This document shows, piece by piece, positions 27,481 to 34,739 of a stretch of 64,000 bases of DNA. The stretch is from Comamonadaceae bacterium (lineage in GTDB: Bacteria; Pseudomonadota; Gammaproteobacteria; Burkholderiales; Burkholderiaceae_C), in assembly GCA_947442105.1 (NCBI GenBank), contig CANEVH010000001.1, positions 96,272 to 160,271 on the forward strand, given 5' to 3'. Under the pieces are notes generated by a model that was not told the DNA's origin, ran no database searches, and was given only the letters and a program-made list of their open reading frames with translations. How positions within the stretch are numbered: the stretch's first letter is position 1; the number at the start of each line of letters is the position of its first letter. The translations under genes were made by a program, and so were the position numbers.

Positions 27481-28203
27481 ATGTTGAGTATCAAAAACCT
27501 AGAAGCCGGTTACGGCAAAGTGCAAGTTTTGCACGGCATCTCCATGGAAGTGCCCAAGGGCAAAGTGGTCACCTTGATCGGCTCCAACGGCGCTGGCAAA
27601 ACCACCACCATGCGTGCTATATCGGGCATGATCGCGCCCACCGCAGGCGAAATCAGCCTCAACGGCACGCGCACCGACGGCATGGAGTCTTTCACTATTG
27701 CCAAACTGGGCTTGGCGCACTCGCCCGAAGGCCGACGTGTGTTTGCCACCATGTCGGTCACCGACAACCTGATTTTGGGTGCCTTTCCGCGCCTGACCGG
27801 CAGCCGCCCCAAGGGCGACGTGCAGGGCGATCTGGAGCGCGCCATGGACTTGTTTCCCCGCCTCAAAGAGCGGCGCACGCAGCTGGCGGGCACCTTGTCG
27901 GGTGGCGAGCAGCAAATGCTGGCCATGGCCCGCGCGGTCATGCTCAACCCCGAAATCGTGTTGCTGGACGAGCCCTCCATGGGCCTGGCGCCGATTTTGG
28001 TGGAAGAAGTGTTCCGCATCATCAGCGACCTCAAGTCGCGCGGTGTGACCATGCTGCTGGTGGAGCAGTTTGCCGCAGCGGCGCTCAAGGTGGCGGACTA
28101 CGGCTACGTGCTGGAGAACGGTCGCATCTCGGTGCACGGCGAAGCCTCCAAGTTGCAAGACGACCCGGCGGTGAAAGCCGCCTATCTGGGCGGCGGCCAC
28201 TAA
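27481..28203 (+). CDS. livF: branched-chain amino acid ABC transporter ATPase LivF
   Basis: 240 residues. Walker A GSNGAGKTT, LAHSPEGRRVFATMSVTDNL, signature LSGGEQQMLAMARAVML and Walker B IVLLDEPSMGLAP place it in LivF. It pairs with the LivG half of the upstream fusion to power uptake. It ends the liv operon; its TAA stop is the first triplet of a dispersed repeat copy. Confidence 0.94.
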   Translation: MLSIKNLEAGYGKVQVLHGISMEVPKGKVVTLIGSNGAGKTTTMRAISGMIAPTAGEISLNGTRTDGMESFTIAKLGLAHSPEGRRVFATMSVTDNLILGAFPRLTGSRPKGDVQGDLERAMDLFPRLKERRTQLAGTLSGGEQQMLAMARAVMLNPEIVLLDEPSMGLAPILVEEVFRIISDLKSRGVTMLLVEQFAAAALKVADYGYVLENGRISVHGEASKLQDDPAVKAAYLGGGH

Positions 28204-28257
28204 CTCTGCTGAAGGTGCGCAGCGCCCCCCCACTAGACAAGTTATTTGAACTTAAGG
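28201..28257 (+). repeat. dispersed nested inverted repeat, degenerate copy 3
   Basis: TAACTCTGCTGAAGGTGCGC, then AGCGCCCCCCCACTAGACAA and GTTATTTGAACTTAAGG align along their length with the repeat consensus. The first TAA is the livF stop. It is the most diverged copy on its right arm. Confidence 0.5.
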
Positions 28258-28301
28258 GCCGGAACGGCTGGCGCCACCTTGCATTGGCGCTCTGCCCAAA
28301 C

Positions 28302-28345
28302 AAGGGTGCGAAGTGCATGCGTGCATTTCGCACCCTTGTTGACTT
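28302..28345 (+). terminator. strong hairpin after the liv operon
   Basis: AAGGGTGCGAA at 28302 pairs with TTCGCACCCTT ending at 28337, with TGCA/TGCA extending the stem around a small loop. It is followed by GTTGACTTTT, a modest T-tract. It probably terminates livF transcripts and insulates the cytochrome cluster. Confidence 0.6.
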
Positions 28346-28384
28346 TTGGGGGTGCAAAGCGCTTTACGGCACATTAACCTTGGC

Positions 28385-28855
28385 ATGCGACCATTCCCGC
28401 ATTGGAGGTTCTATGCCCTTAGACATTTTTTTAGCCCCGCGTTTTTCCGCCAGCGTGGTGCGCGGTGCGCTGGTGTGGGTTTGTTGGTCGTGGCGGCGTG
28501 GGCCGCAGCCCTGCCCGCACAGGCGCTTAGCGCAGCAGACCAGCTGGCCACCTATGCCGCCGCGTCCGGTCAGGCGCCGCAGAGCGCGCGGGGCCAAGAG
28601 TTCTTTAACACCAAGCACGGCCATGAATGGTCTTGCGCGTCTTGCCACACCGCGACCCCAACGGGCGAAGGCAAGCATGCCAGCACCGGCAAACTGATTC
28701 GCCCTATGGCGCCGACGGCCAATACCGAGCGCTTTTCGGACGCTGCCAAGACCGAAAAATGGTTTCGCCGCAATTGCAACGACGTGGTGGGCCGTGAATG
28801 CACCCCGGCCGAAAAGGCCGATGTGCTCGCTTGGCTGCTGAGCTTCAAGAACTGA
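28385..28855 (+). CDS. SHP-type monoheme cytochrome c (DUF1924), 5' end probably frameshifted
   Basis: The mature part has the SHP/DUF1924 pattern: a single CASCH heme site, KLIRPMAPTANTERFSDAAK, TEKWFRRNCNDVVGRECT and ADVLAWLLSFKN. The open frame can start at ATG 28385 but has no ribosome site. A better start is ATG 28413, five bases after GGAGG, in another frame; adding one G to the GGG run at 28477-28479 joins it to give a normal signal peptide (FSASVVRGALVWGLLVVAA). So a one-base deletion is likely. SHP cytochromes bind oxygen or nitric oxide in the periplasm. It leads the shp-dhc-cytochrome b cluster. Confidence 0.8.
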   Translation: MRPFPHWRFYALRHFFSPAFFRQRGARCAGVGLLVVAAWAAALPAQALSAADQLATYAAASGQAPQSARGQEFFNTKHGHEWSCASCHTATPTGEGKHASTGKLIRPMAPTANTERFSDAAKTEKWFRRNCNDVVGRECTPAEKADVLAWLLSFKN

Positions 28856-28873
28856 ACGCCCAAGGAGCCCCGT

Positions 28874-29398
28874 ATGCCTGCAATAGCCGCCCTGAATTTC
28901 ACGATGGTGCGCAGCACCGCCCCACACGCACGTTCTTTCACGCTAAGTCGCCTTGCCGTCCTGCTGGGACTTGCCGCTGCGTGCTTGATCGCACGGGCCG
29001 AGGGAGGCCAAGTCAGCAGCCCCCGCCTGCCCGCCTACCAGGCCGAATGCGCGGCCTGCCATATCGCCTATCCGCCGGGTCTGTTGGGTGCCCGGTCTTG
29101 GCAGCAAATCATGGCGGGCCTGCCCAAGCATTTCGGCGTGGACGCTTCGCTGGACGCGGGCAGCACCCAATCCATCGCCGACTGGCTAACCGCGCATGCA
29201 GGCACCGGACGCCGGTTTAGCGAGCCGCTGCCCGACAACCGCATCACCAAGTCAAATTGGTTTGTCCGCCAGCACGACGAGGTGAGCGCCAGCGTGTTCA
29301 AGCGGCCAGCGGTGGGCGGAGCCTCCAATTGCGTCGCCTGCCACAAGCGTGCGGCTGACGGTAACTTTGATGAGCACGAAGTGCGCATTCCCAAATAA
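28874..29398 (+). CDS. diheme cytochrome c (DHC)
   Basis: 174 residues from ATG 28874, with AAGGAG six bases upstream. A signal peptide (LAVLLGLAAACLIARA) is followed by two heme sites, CAACH near residue 58 and CVACH near 156, and the DHC segment NRITKSNWFVRQHDEVSASV. In Rhodobacter DHC passes electrons to SHP. The stretch encoding residues ~8-23 (NFTMVRSTAPHARSFT) is a copy of the dispersed repeat, so the signal peptide n-region is repeat-derived. A perfect 7-bp hairpin (AAGGCGC/GCGCCTT, 29398-29414) follows the stop. Confidence 0.85.
   Translation: MPAIAALNFTMVRSTAPHARSFTLSRLAVLLGLAAACLIARAEGGQVSSPRLPAYQAECAACHIAYPPGLLGARSWQQIMAGLPKHFGVDASLDAGSTQSIADWLTAHAGTGRRFSEPLPDNRITKSNWFVRQHDEVSASVFKRPAVGGASNCVACHKRAADGNFDEHEVRIPK
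28894..28945 (+). repeat. dispersed repeat, copy 4, inside the DHC coding region
   Basis: AATTTCACGATGGTGCGCAG, then CACCGCC and ACGTTCTTTCACGCTA match the consensus arms and core. It lies in frame within the diheme cytochrome gene, 20 nt after the start codon. Confidence 0.6.
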
Positions 29399-29422
29399 GG
29401 CGCTGTGCGCCTTGCTTTCGCC

Positions 29423-29473
29423 TTAACTTTCATGACGGTGCGAGGCACCTCTAGCCATGAAAGTCCTTTCACC
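29423..29473 (+). repeat. dispersed nested inverted repeat, copy 5
   Basis: TTAACTTTCATGACGGTGCG, a GGCACC core and CATGAAAGTCCTTTCACC. Outer arms ACTTTCATG/CATGAAAGT pair, as do inner GGTGC/GCACC-like arms. It is the first of a direct tandem pair. Confidence 0.75.
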
Positions 29474-29520
29474 TTAACTTTCATCAAGGTGCGCAGCGCC
29501 GCCAAACATGAAAGTTTTCC
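29474..29520 (+). repeat. dispersed nested inverted repeat, copy 6 (tandem with copy 5)
   Basis: TTAACTTTCATCAAGGTGCG, CAGCGCCGCC and AAACATGAAAGTTTTCC. It begins directly after copy 5 in the same orientation. The ATG in its right arm could be misread as the start of cytochrome b561 (MKVFHV). Confidence 0.75.
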
Positions 29521-29546
29521 ACGTTGATAAACCGAAAGACCCCTCC

Positions 29547-30212
29547 ATGGCCCTGTCTGACTCCAAAATCCTCGTCTGGGACGCCCCAGTGCGTACCTTC
29601 CACTGGCTGCTGGTGTGCAGTTTTTTCGGCGCCTACCTGAGTGCCGAAAGCGAAACCTGGCGTCTGCTGCATGTCTCTCTGGGCTACACCGTGGGCGGCT
29701 TGACCGCCTTTCGGCTGGTCTGGGGCGTGCTGGGCACGCGCTATGCGCGCTTTGGCAGCTTTGTGCGCAGCCCGAGCGCCGTTGGGCGCTACCTCAAGAC
29801 CATGGTGGCGGGTCGGCCTGAACGCTACATCGGCCATAACCCCGCAGGCGGCGTTGCCATCGTGCTGCTGTTGCTGCTGGGTGTTGCCATCGTGGCCACG
29901 GGTTATGCGGTCTACAACGACATCGGCGGCGACTGGTTGGGCGAACTGCATGAGGGCGCGTCCAACGCCATGCTGGTGTTGGTGGGTGTGCACGTGGCTG
30001 GGGTGGTATTTGCAAGCTATGCCCACCGCGAAAACCTTCCACGTGCCATGGTCACCGGCCGAAAGCAGGGCAAGCCGTCCGAGGGTATTGCGCGCGCCTG
30101 GTGGTCGGTGGCGCTGGTCTTGCTGCTGGCAGTAGCCGCGTATTGGTATTTGCAGTGGCGCGATGCGCCGCAAGCGGTGGCCCAGGCGCACACCAGCAGC
30201 ACCGCACAATAG
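29547..30212 (+). CDS. cytochrome b561-family membrane cytochrome
   Basis: 221 residues from ATG 29547 (MALSDSKILVWDAPVRTFHW); an ATG at 29508 is in frame but lies inside the repeat. Four membrane helices are visible, with heme-ligand His residues in VRTFHWLLV, LLHVSLGYTVGG, NDIGGDWLGELHEGASN and LVGVHVAGVVFASY. The SAESETWRLLHVSLGYTV motif is typical of b-type cytochromes that feed electrons to periplasmic DHC/SHP. It closes the three-gene electron-transfer cluster. The C-terminus has an added fifth helix. Confidence 0.88.
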   Translation: MALSDSKILVWDAPVRTFHWLLVCSFFGAYLSAESETWRLLHVSLGYTVGGLTAFRLVWGVLGTRYARFGSFVRSPSAVGRYLKTMVAGRPERYIGHNPAGGVAIVLLLLLGVAIVATGYAVYNDIGGDWLGELHEGASNAMLVLVGVHVAGVVFASYAHRENLPRAMVTGRKQGKPSEGIARAWWSVALVLLLAVAAYWYLQWRDAPQAVAQAHTSSTAQ

Positions 30213-30224
30213 GGAGTGGCCGAC

Positions 30225-30494
30225 GTGGCCGCGCGCTCTGTACCTTTCTTGCCTGCTACCGAACTCACCGTCCAAACTGCTGGCTCCGTCGCTGGCAAAA
30301 CGCTGCTGCTCCCCCTGGGCGCGCCCGGCCCCAGCTATGCGCATTTGCAAGACTGGCTGACCGAGAAGCGCAAAGCCAAGGCCACGGTGAAGGACATTAG
30401 CCAGCAGGTGCTGGTCAAAGGCATCAAGCAATGGGCGGTGTTTGAGGAAAAGCGCGCGGGCGCCACCGTGCGCACGGTGTTCAAGATCACCTGA
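30225..30494 (+). CDS. small conserved-looking protein of unknown function
   Basis: 89 residues from GTG 30225, preferred because GGGAG ends eight bases upstream; GTG 30216 is the alternative. The frame has G+C-rich third positions like its neighbours. Sequence: a Leu-rich middle (KTLLLPLGAPGPSYAHLQDW), then a Lys-rich basic part (TEKRKAKATVKDISQQV, KGIKQWAVFEEKRAGATV). No family is recognised. It begins 13 nt after cytochrome b561 and may belong to that operon. Confidence 0.5.
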   Translation: MAARSVPFLPATELTVQTAGSVAGKTLLLPLGAPGPSYAHLQDWLTEKRKAKATVKDISQQVLVKGIKQWAVFEEKRAGATVRTVFKIT

Positions 30495-30555
30495 ACAAGA
30501 TTACTCGAAGGGCTGCGGCGCGTGCCGCGCCCTGGCGCGAAGGTTAAGCTTGCGC

Positions 30556-31917
30556 ATGCACACGCTTGAATCACTGCGCACCGGGGCCTTGGCCGGACAC
30601 AAGCGCGTCCAGCTCAGGGGTGGTCTGACTGAGTTTCCGAGGGAGATTTTCCAGCTCGCGGACGCCCTAGAGATATTGGATCTGTCGGGTAACGCGCTGT
30701 GTGCGCTGCCGGATGATCTGCCGCGTTTGCACCAACTTCGCACACTGTTTTGCTCAGACAACCAGTTCACCGCGCTGCCGGCGGTGCTGGGCCAATGCCC
30801 TCAATTGCGCATGATCGGCTTCAAGGCCAACCACATCCGCACGGTACCCGCGCAGTCGCTGCCGCCGGGTTTGCGCTGGCTGACGCTGACGGACAACCAC
30901 ATTGCCGAACTCCCGGCAGAGATTGGCCAGTGCACGGAGCTGCAAAAACTCATGCTCGCTGGCAACCGCTTGCGCGCTTTGCCAGCGTCCATGGCGCAGT
31001 GCCGCAGGCTGGAATTGGTGCGCCTTGCGGCTAACGAGTTGGAGCAGTTCCCCGAATTTTTGTTGGACTTGCCCCGTCTGTCCTGGCTAGCCTTTGCCGC
31101 AAATCCCTTTTGCGCGGAACTCGAAGACTTGCCTTTGGCGCAGAGCGACGCGGCACTTTCCGATGTCGCGTGGACGTCGCTGGACATCGGCCAGATGCTG
31201 GGCGAGGGGGCCTCCGGGGTGATCCACCGGGCCGCGCACGTGTCTGACGGTGTGGCCCAGCCAGCAGCGGTAAAACTGTTCAAGGGCAGGATGACAAGCG
31301 ACGGTTTGCCGCGTTCGGAAATGGCGGCCTGCCTTCGGGCGGGGCGCCACCCCCATCTGATTGACCTGCGCGGCAGGGTTCACGCGCACCCCCAGGGGAC
31401 CGATGGCCTGGTGATGGATTTGGTGGACGCCGCATTCCAAAACCTTGCGGCGCCCCCCAGCTTGGACAGCTGCACCCGCGACGTTTACGCCCCCGAGTGC
31501 CGTTTTGATCTGGCCACGGCCTTGGGTATTGCCAGCGCTGTCGCGTCGGCGGTACGCCACCTGCATGACCGAGGCATCTTGCACGGCGACCTCTATGCCC
31601 ACAACATGCTGCACAAAGGGCACGGCCAGGTCTTGCTGGGCGACTTTGGTGCCGCGTCCATGTACGCAAGCTTGGCGTCTGGTCTAGGGCCCAAGCTCCA
31701 GCGGCTGGAGGCGCGTGCCTTTGGCTGCTTGCTCGAAGAGCTTTTGGACCGAACCGAAATTACGGGCATTTTTGAGCCGCTGGCTGAAGTCTTGCGGTCC
31801 CTGAAAGCGCGCTGCATGTCCGAGCTACCGGCGCAGCGTCCGCTTTTTGCAGAGATTGATGACACGCTGGCACGGGCCACAGCCGCCTTCTTGCTACGCA
31901 CCACGCTGCAACACTGA
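30556..31917 (+). CDS. leucine-rich-repeat protein with a serine/threonine-type kinase domain
   Basis: 453 residues from ATG 30556. Residues ~15-185 hold about seven leucine-rich repeats (LEILDLSGNALCALPDDL, LQKLMLAGNRLRALPASM). A eukaryotic-like kinase domain follows: G-loop GEGASGVIH (217-225), K240 in AAVKLFKG, catalytic H343-G-D345 with N350 (ILHGDLYAHNML) and D363-F-G. The HGD in place of HRD suggests a non-RD kinase, but the key Asp, Asn and Lys are present, so activity is plausible. The partner and substrate are unknown. Such LRR-kinases are uncommon in bacteria. Confidence 0.85.
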   Translation: MHTLESLRTGALAGHKRVQLRGGLTEFPREIFQLADALEILDLSGNALCALPDDLPRLHQLRTLFCSDNQFTALPAVLGQCPQLRMIGFKANHIRTVPAQSLPPGLRWLTLTDNHIAELPAEIGQCTELQKLMLAGNRLRALPASMAQCRRLELVRLAANELEQFPEFLLDLPRLSWLAFAANPFCAELEDLPLAQSDAALSDVAWTSLDIGQMLGEGASGVIHRAAHVSDGVAQPAAVKLFKGRMTSDGLPRSEMAACLRAGRHPHLIDLRGRVHAHPQGTDGLVMDLVDAAFQNLAAPPSLDSCTRDVYAPECRFDLATALGIASAVASAVRHLHDRGILHGDLYAHNMLHKGHGQVLLGDFGAASMYASLASGLGPKLQRLEARAFGCLLEELLDRTEITGIFEPLAEVLRSLKARCMSELPAQRPLFAEIDDTLARATAAFLLRTTLQH

Positions 31918-32307
31918 CGCGTCTAAAAGTCAAAGGAGCCAAGCCTTAACGCGGCGAGGCCACCCGCACGCAGATCGTTAATGGCATGCACCACGGGCGC
32001 GTGCTTGAGCATGAAGCCTTGGCGCTTATCGGCCTTAACTTGGAAGAACTTTCATGGCGGGCGGTGCCGCACACTTTCATGAAAGCCAGGTGCTTTAGAT
32101 CACTCGGGCGCCACATTCAGATTCCAATCCAGGGCGCAGTGCGGTGCCGCACAGCGGCGCGTCGCGCAGCAGCAAGCTTCAGGGCTTGTGCGGTCGCCCC
32201 CTGCTCGGAAACCCATTCTTGGGGTGCGCGTGGACGTAAATGGTTCGCAGCGCACAGGGACGTACTTTGCGAAAACGGCGTTCAAAAACAGAAAAGGTAG
32301 TGAGCGT
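31918..32307. other. 390-bp intergenic region without a convincing gene
   Basis: It contains repeat copy 7 (32033-32085). On the minus strand 31930-32050 reads a 42-codon open stretch (ADKRQGFMLKHAPVVHAI, AGGLAALRLGSFDF, stop) that looks protein-like but begins at a stop inside the repeat, so it may be the tail of a decayed gene. Plus-strand frames here are compositionally odd and start poorly. Confidence 0.4.
32033..32085 (-). repeat. dispersed nested inverted repeat, copy 7
   Basis: On the minus strand: CTTTCATGAAAGTGTGCGGC, ACCGCC, then CATGAAAGTTCTTCCAAG and TTAAGG. Both outer arms are intact; the core is GTGCGGCACC instead of GTGCGCAGCACC. Confidence 0.65.
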
Positions 32308-32529
32308 ATGAACCACACATTCGCGGAGTTGTTCAAACAGCTCGGGCTTGCCAGCGACCAGATGGGCATGGAGTCGTTTCTGCGCGCGCATCAACCGCTT
32401 CACGCCGCGACACGCCTCGAAGACGCCGTGTTCTGGACGCCAAGCCAGAGCTTTTTCATCACTGAGCAGACCGTCCAAGACGCGGATTGGGCAGAGCTGA
32501 TTGATCAACTGAGTTTGGCGCTGCGCTAA
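32308..32529 (+). CDS. DUF2789 family protein
   Basis: 73 residues from ATG 32308. It matches the DUF2789 pattern along its length: MNHTFAELFKQLGLASD, FLRAHQPLHAATRLEDAVFW, TPSQSFFITEQTVQDADWAE, LIDQLSLALR. The family is small, soluble and of unknown function. Its TAA stop is the first triplet of repeat copy 8. It is convergent with the glutamine-synthetase-family gene. Confidence 0.88.
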   Translation: MNHTFAELFKQLGLASDQMGMESFLRAHQPLHAATRLEDAVFWTPSQSFFITEQTVQDADWAELIDQLSLALR

Positions 32530-32570
32530 CTTTCATGCGCGGAGGTGCTGCGCACCTTCATGCAAGTTAA
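32526..32570. repeat. dispersed nested inverted repeat, copy 8, between two convergent stops
   Basis: Plus strand: TAACTTTCATGCGCGGAGGT, GCTGCGCACC, TTCATGCAAGTTAA. Its left TAA stops the DUF2789 gene (32527-32529). Its right end read on the minus strand supplies the restored stop of the glutamine-synthetase gene (TAA at 32567-32569). Confidence 0.75.
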
Positions 32571-33957
32571 CTGCGCACCAGCAAATGCCGCAGCGCAAAG
32601 TCGGCGTCCGCCGCCTGCTCCGCCAGTTCGTGGCGTTTGACCATGGCATACAGCCCGATAAATCCGGTACCCAACACCGCCTGCGATAGCGGGCAGTTCG
32701 CAAGTGCGCTGAGCGCTTCGTCCAGCGCTTGCGGCAGGGGGCGCTTGCTGAATTGGCGTTTGTGCTGCTGCGCGCGGGGCGGGGCTTAAGTGCTTGCTGC
32801 ATGCCGATCAGCCCCGTGCCCAAGAGCAGCGCCAGCGTGAGGTAGGGATTGGCGTCGCCGCCGGGCAGGCGGTGTTCCACGCGGTGCTTAGCGGGTTCGG
32901 ACTGGGGGATGCGAAAGGCCACCGTGCGGTCGTCCAAGCCCCAGTCGGCGTGGGTGGGCGATGCGTCAGGGCGGCGTATGCGCAAGTAGGAATGCGCGTA
33001 GGGCGCCAAGATGGCCATGGCGCCAGACGCCGAGGCCTGCCAGCCGCCAATAAAGTGCGCCAGACGCGGGTGCGCGCTGCCGTCTGTGGCGCTAAACGCA
33101 TTGCCGCATGCCTGATCGCTCAGGCTCACGTGCCAATGCATGCCGGTGCCCGGCTCGTCGGCGTAAGGCTTGGCCATAAAGGTCGCCAGGCAGCCATGGC
33201 GCCGGGCGAATTCCCGCGCCAAGCGCTTGAAACGAAACACTGCGTCAGCCTGCGCCAGCGGTCGGCCCGGTCGAAAGTTGACTTCGTACTGCCCGGTGGC
33301 CGATTCGTGCCCATAGCCGCTGATGGGAATGGCCTGCGTCTCGCATGCTGCCCACAGGTCGTCAAAAAACGGCGCAAAAGTCTGCGCAGTCTCGGCGGAC
33401 GCCAAATCGTGCGAACTCTCAATATGCGGCACCCGACCCGACATGCCATGCGCCACCTGCAAGCCGCCTTGGGCATTGCGCTCGGGGTGCACCAGAAAAA
33501 ACTCCAGCTCGGGCGCCACCAGCGCCTGATAACCCGCATCCTCCAGGCGCGCAAGCGTGCGCTGCAGCAGTTGCCGGGGCGAAAGCTCGGCCACGTCGTA
33601 GTCGGCGTGGCCGTCGGCAGCGGCAAAGCGGGCGTCCAGATTGCACACCACGGTGGCGGTGGGCACGCGCGAGAGCGGGCAGCGCACCAATGTGCACCAG
33701 TCGGGCCGCAGCGCCATGTCGGGAAAGCTGGGCGGAAAAATGCGTTTGAACACGTCGGGCGGCTCACCGCCTGTTACGGTCAGGCCCAGCAGCAGCGAGG
33801 GCATTTTGGCCCCCAGCGCTTCTGCAAAACTCGCCGTGTCCATCACCTTGCCGCGCGCCACGCTGGTCAGGTCGGCAAACACCACTTCCACGCGCTGTAT
33901 GCCTTGGGCTCTGAGCCAAGCGACGGCATCGCTGGCGTTGGAGATAAGGGGATTCAT
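32567..33957 (-). pseudogene. glutamine synthetase family enzyme (gamma-glutamylamine synthetase-like), frameshifted near the C-terminus
   Basis: From ATG 33957 (MNPLISNASDAVAWLRAQGI) the frame shows the GS fold: HADYDVAELSPRQLL, the metal-site segment PELEFFLVHPE, GYGHESATGQYEVNF, FMAKPYADEPGTGMHWHVSL and the C-terminal NPYLTLALLLGTGLIGMQQA. After ALKP the frame becomes an Arg/Ser-rich tail that runs through the repeat to 32533. One added base at about 32787 restores QFSKRPLPQALDEAL and VLGTGFIGLYAMVKRHELAE, ending at TAA 32567. Related enzymes glutamylate putrescine or other amines. Either an indel error or a real frameshift. Confidence 0.85.
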
Positions 33958-33970
33958 GCGCAAGGGCGCA

Positions 33971-34426
33971 TTACTGCGGTGCGGCGGTGTCGCCAGTCAC
34001 GATATCCAGACCGGTGACCTGAGAAAAGTCGCGGTCATGCGTGACCAAGGCCGCAGCGCCCATGTCCAGCGCCGTGGCCAGTTGCAAGGCGTCAGGCAGC
34101 TTCAGGCGGTACTGCGCGCGCAGTTGTGCCGCCAGCGCGGCAATGGGTGCGGATACGTCCACCACCCGGTATTGCAATAGCGCCCTCTCGTAGCGCTTGG
34201 CCAGCGCGGTTTGCCCGGCTTTAAAAGGGCCAGTCAACACTTCGGCCAGGGTAATCGTCGATAAGGCAATCAGCAAATGCCCCTTGGCTGCCGCTTCAAA
34301 CAGGCCGACAAAGCGGTCGGCAAACTGCGGGTGTGATTCGAGCACATAGATCCACGGCGCAGTGTCCACCAGCACGCTTGCGCCTTGGGGCAGGTTCGCC
34401 CACAGGCGCAGGGGCGCTGCGGCCAT
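33971..34426 (-). CDS. PIN-domain toxin (VapC-like)
   Basis: 151 residues. PIN acidic residues: D in VLVDTAPWIYVLE, E in LAEVLTGPF, D in LKLPDALQLATA and D in LVTHDRDFSQV. The start ATG directly abuts the antitoxin stop (TAG-ATG). It is a likely ribonuclease toxin kept in check by the upstream Phd-type antitoxin. It sits 13 bases upstream of the GS-family gene on the same strand. Confidence 0.87.
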   Translation of the reverse strand: MAAAPLRLWANLPQGASVLVDTAPWIYVLESHPQFADRFVGLFEAAAKGHLLIALSTITLAEVLTGPFKAGQTALAKRYERALLQYRVVDVSAPIAALAAQLRAQYRLKLPDALQLATALDMGAAALVTHDRDFSQVTGLDIVTGDTAAPQ

Positions 34427-34696
34427 CTAGGCGCCGTCCCACTCGTCGCGCAAATCGGCCACGGTTTGGCCCACATTGGCGCCCCACAGCCCGCGACCCG
34501 TGCCGCGCAAGGCCAAAAGGCTCTCGCCCGCAGGAGCTTGCGGGGGCATAAGCGCCAGGTCTTGCAAAGGCACGACGGCCGCATAGGGCTTGCCGTGCTT
34601 GGTGATCACGCTGCGCAGACCGGCATGGGCTTCGGCCACGATGTGGGGCAACTGGATGCGCGCTTGTTCTAGGCCATAGCTGCTGGGGATCGACAT
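34427..34696 (-). CDS. Phd/YefM-type antitoxin
   Basis: 89 residues from ATG 34696, with AGGAG upstream. The N-terminal Phd fold is visible (YGLEQARIQLPHIVAEAHAG, VITKHGKPYAAVVPLQDLAL), with an acidic C-terminal toxin-binding tail (QTVADLRDEWDGA). It forms a two-gene toxin-antitoxin operon with the PIN gene. Confidence 0.85.
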   Translation of the reverse strand: MSIPSSYGLEQARIQLPHIVAEAHAGLRSVITKHGKPYAAVVPLQDLALMPPQAPAGESLLALRGTGRGLWGANVGQTVADLRDEWDGA

Positions 34697-34739
34697 GGGA
34701 AGCTCCTTTTCTGTACTGTTTGTACAGTTTAAACCCAAA

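Noticed and set aside
29508..29546. N-terminal extension of cytochrome b561 (MKVFHV...)
   Set aside because: Lies inside repeat copy 6; the family-like sequence begins at ATG 29547.
31986..32300. Rightward frame of 104 codons after the LRR-kinase
   Set aside because: Runs through a repeat copy, has poor start and odd composition; treated as intergenic.
32794..34017. 407-codon rightward frame opposite the GS gene
   Set aside because: Antisense shadow; the minus strand carries the GS motifs.
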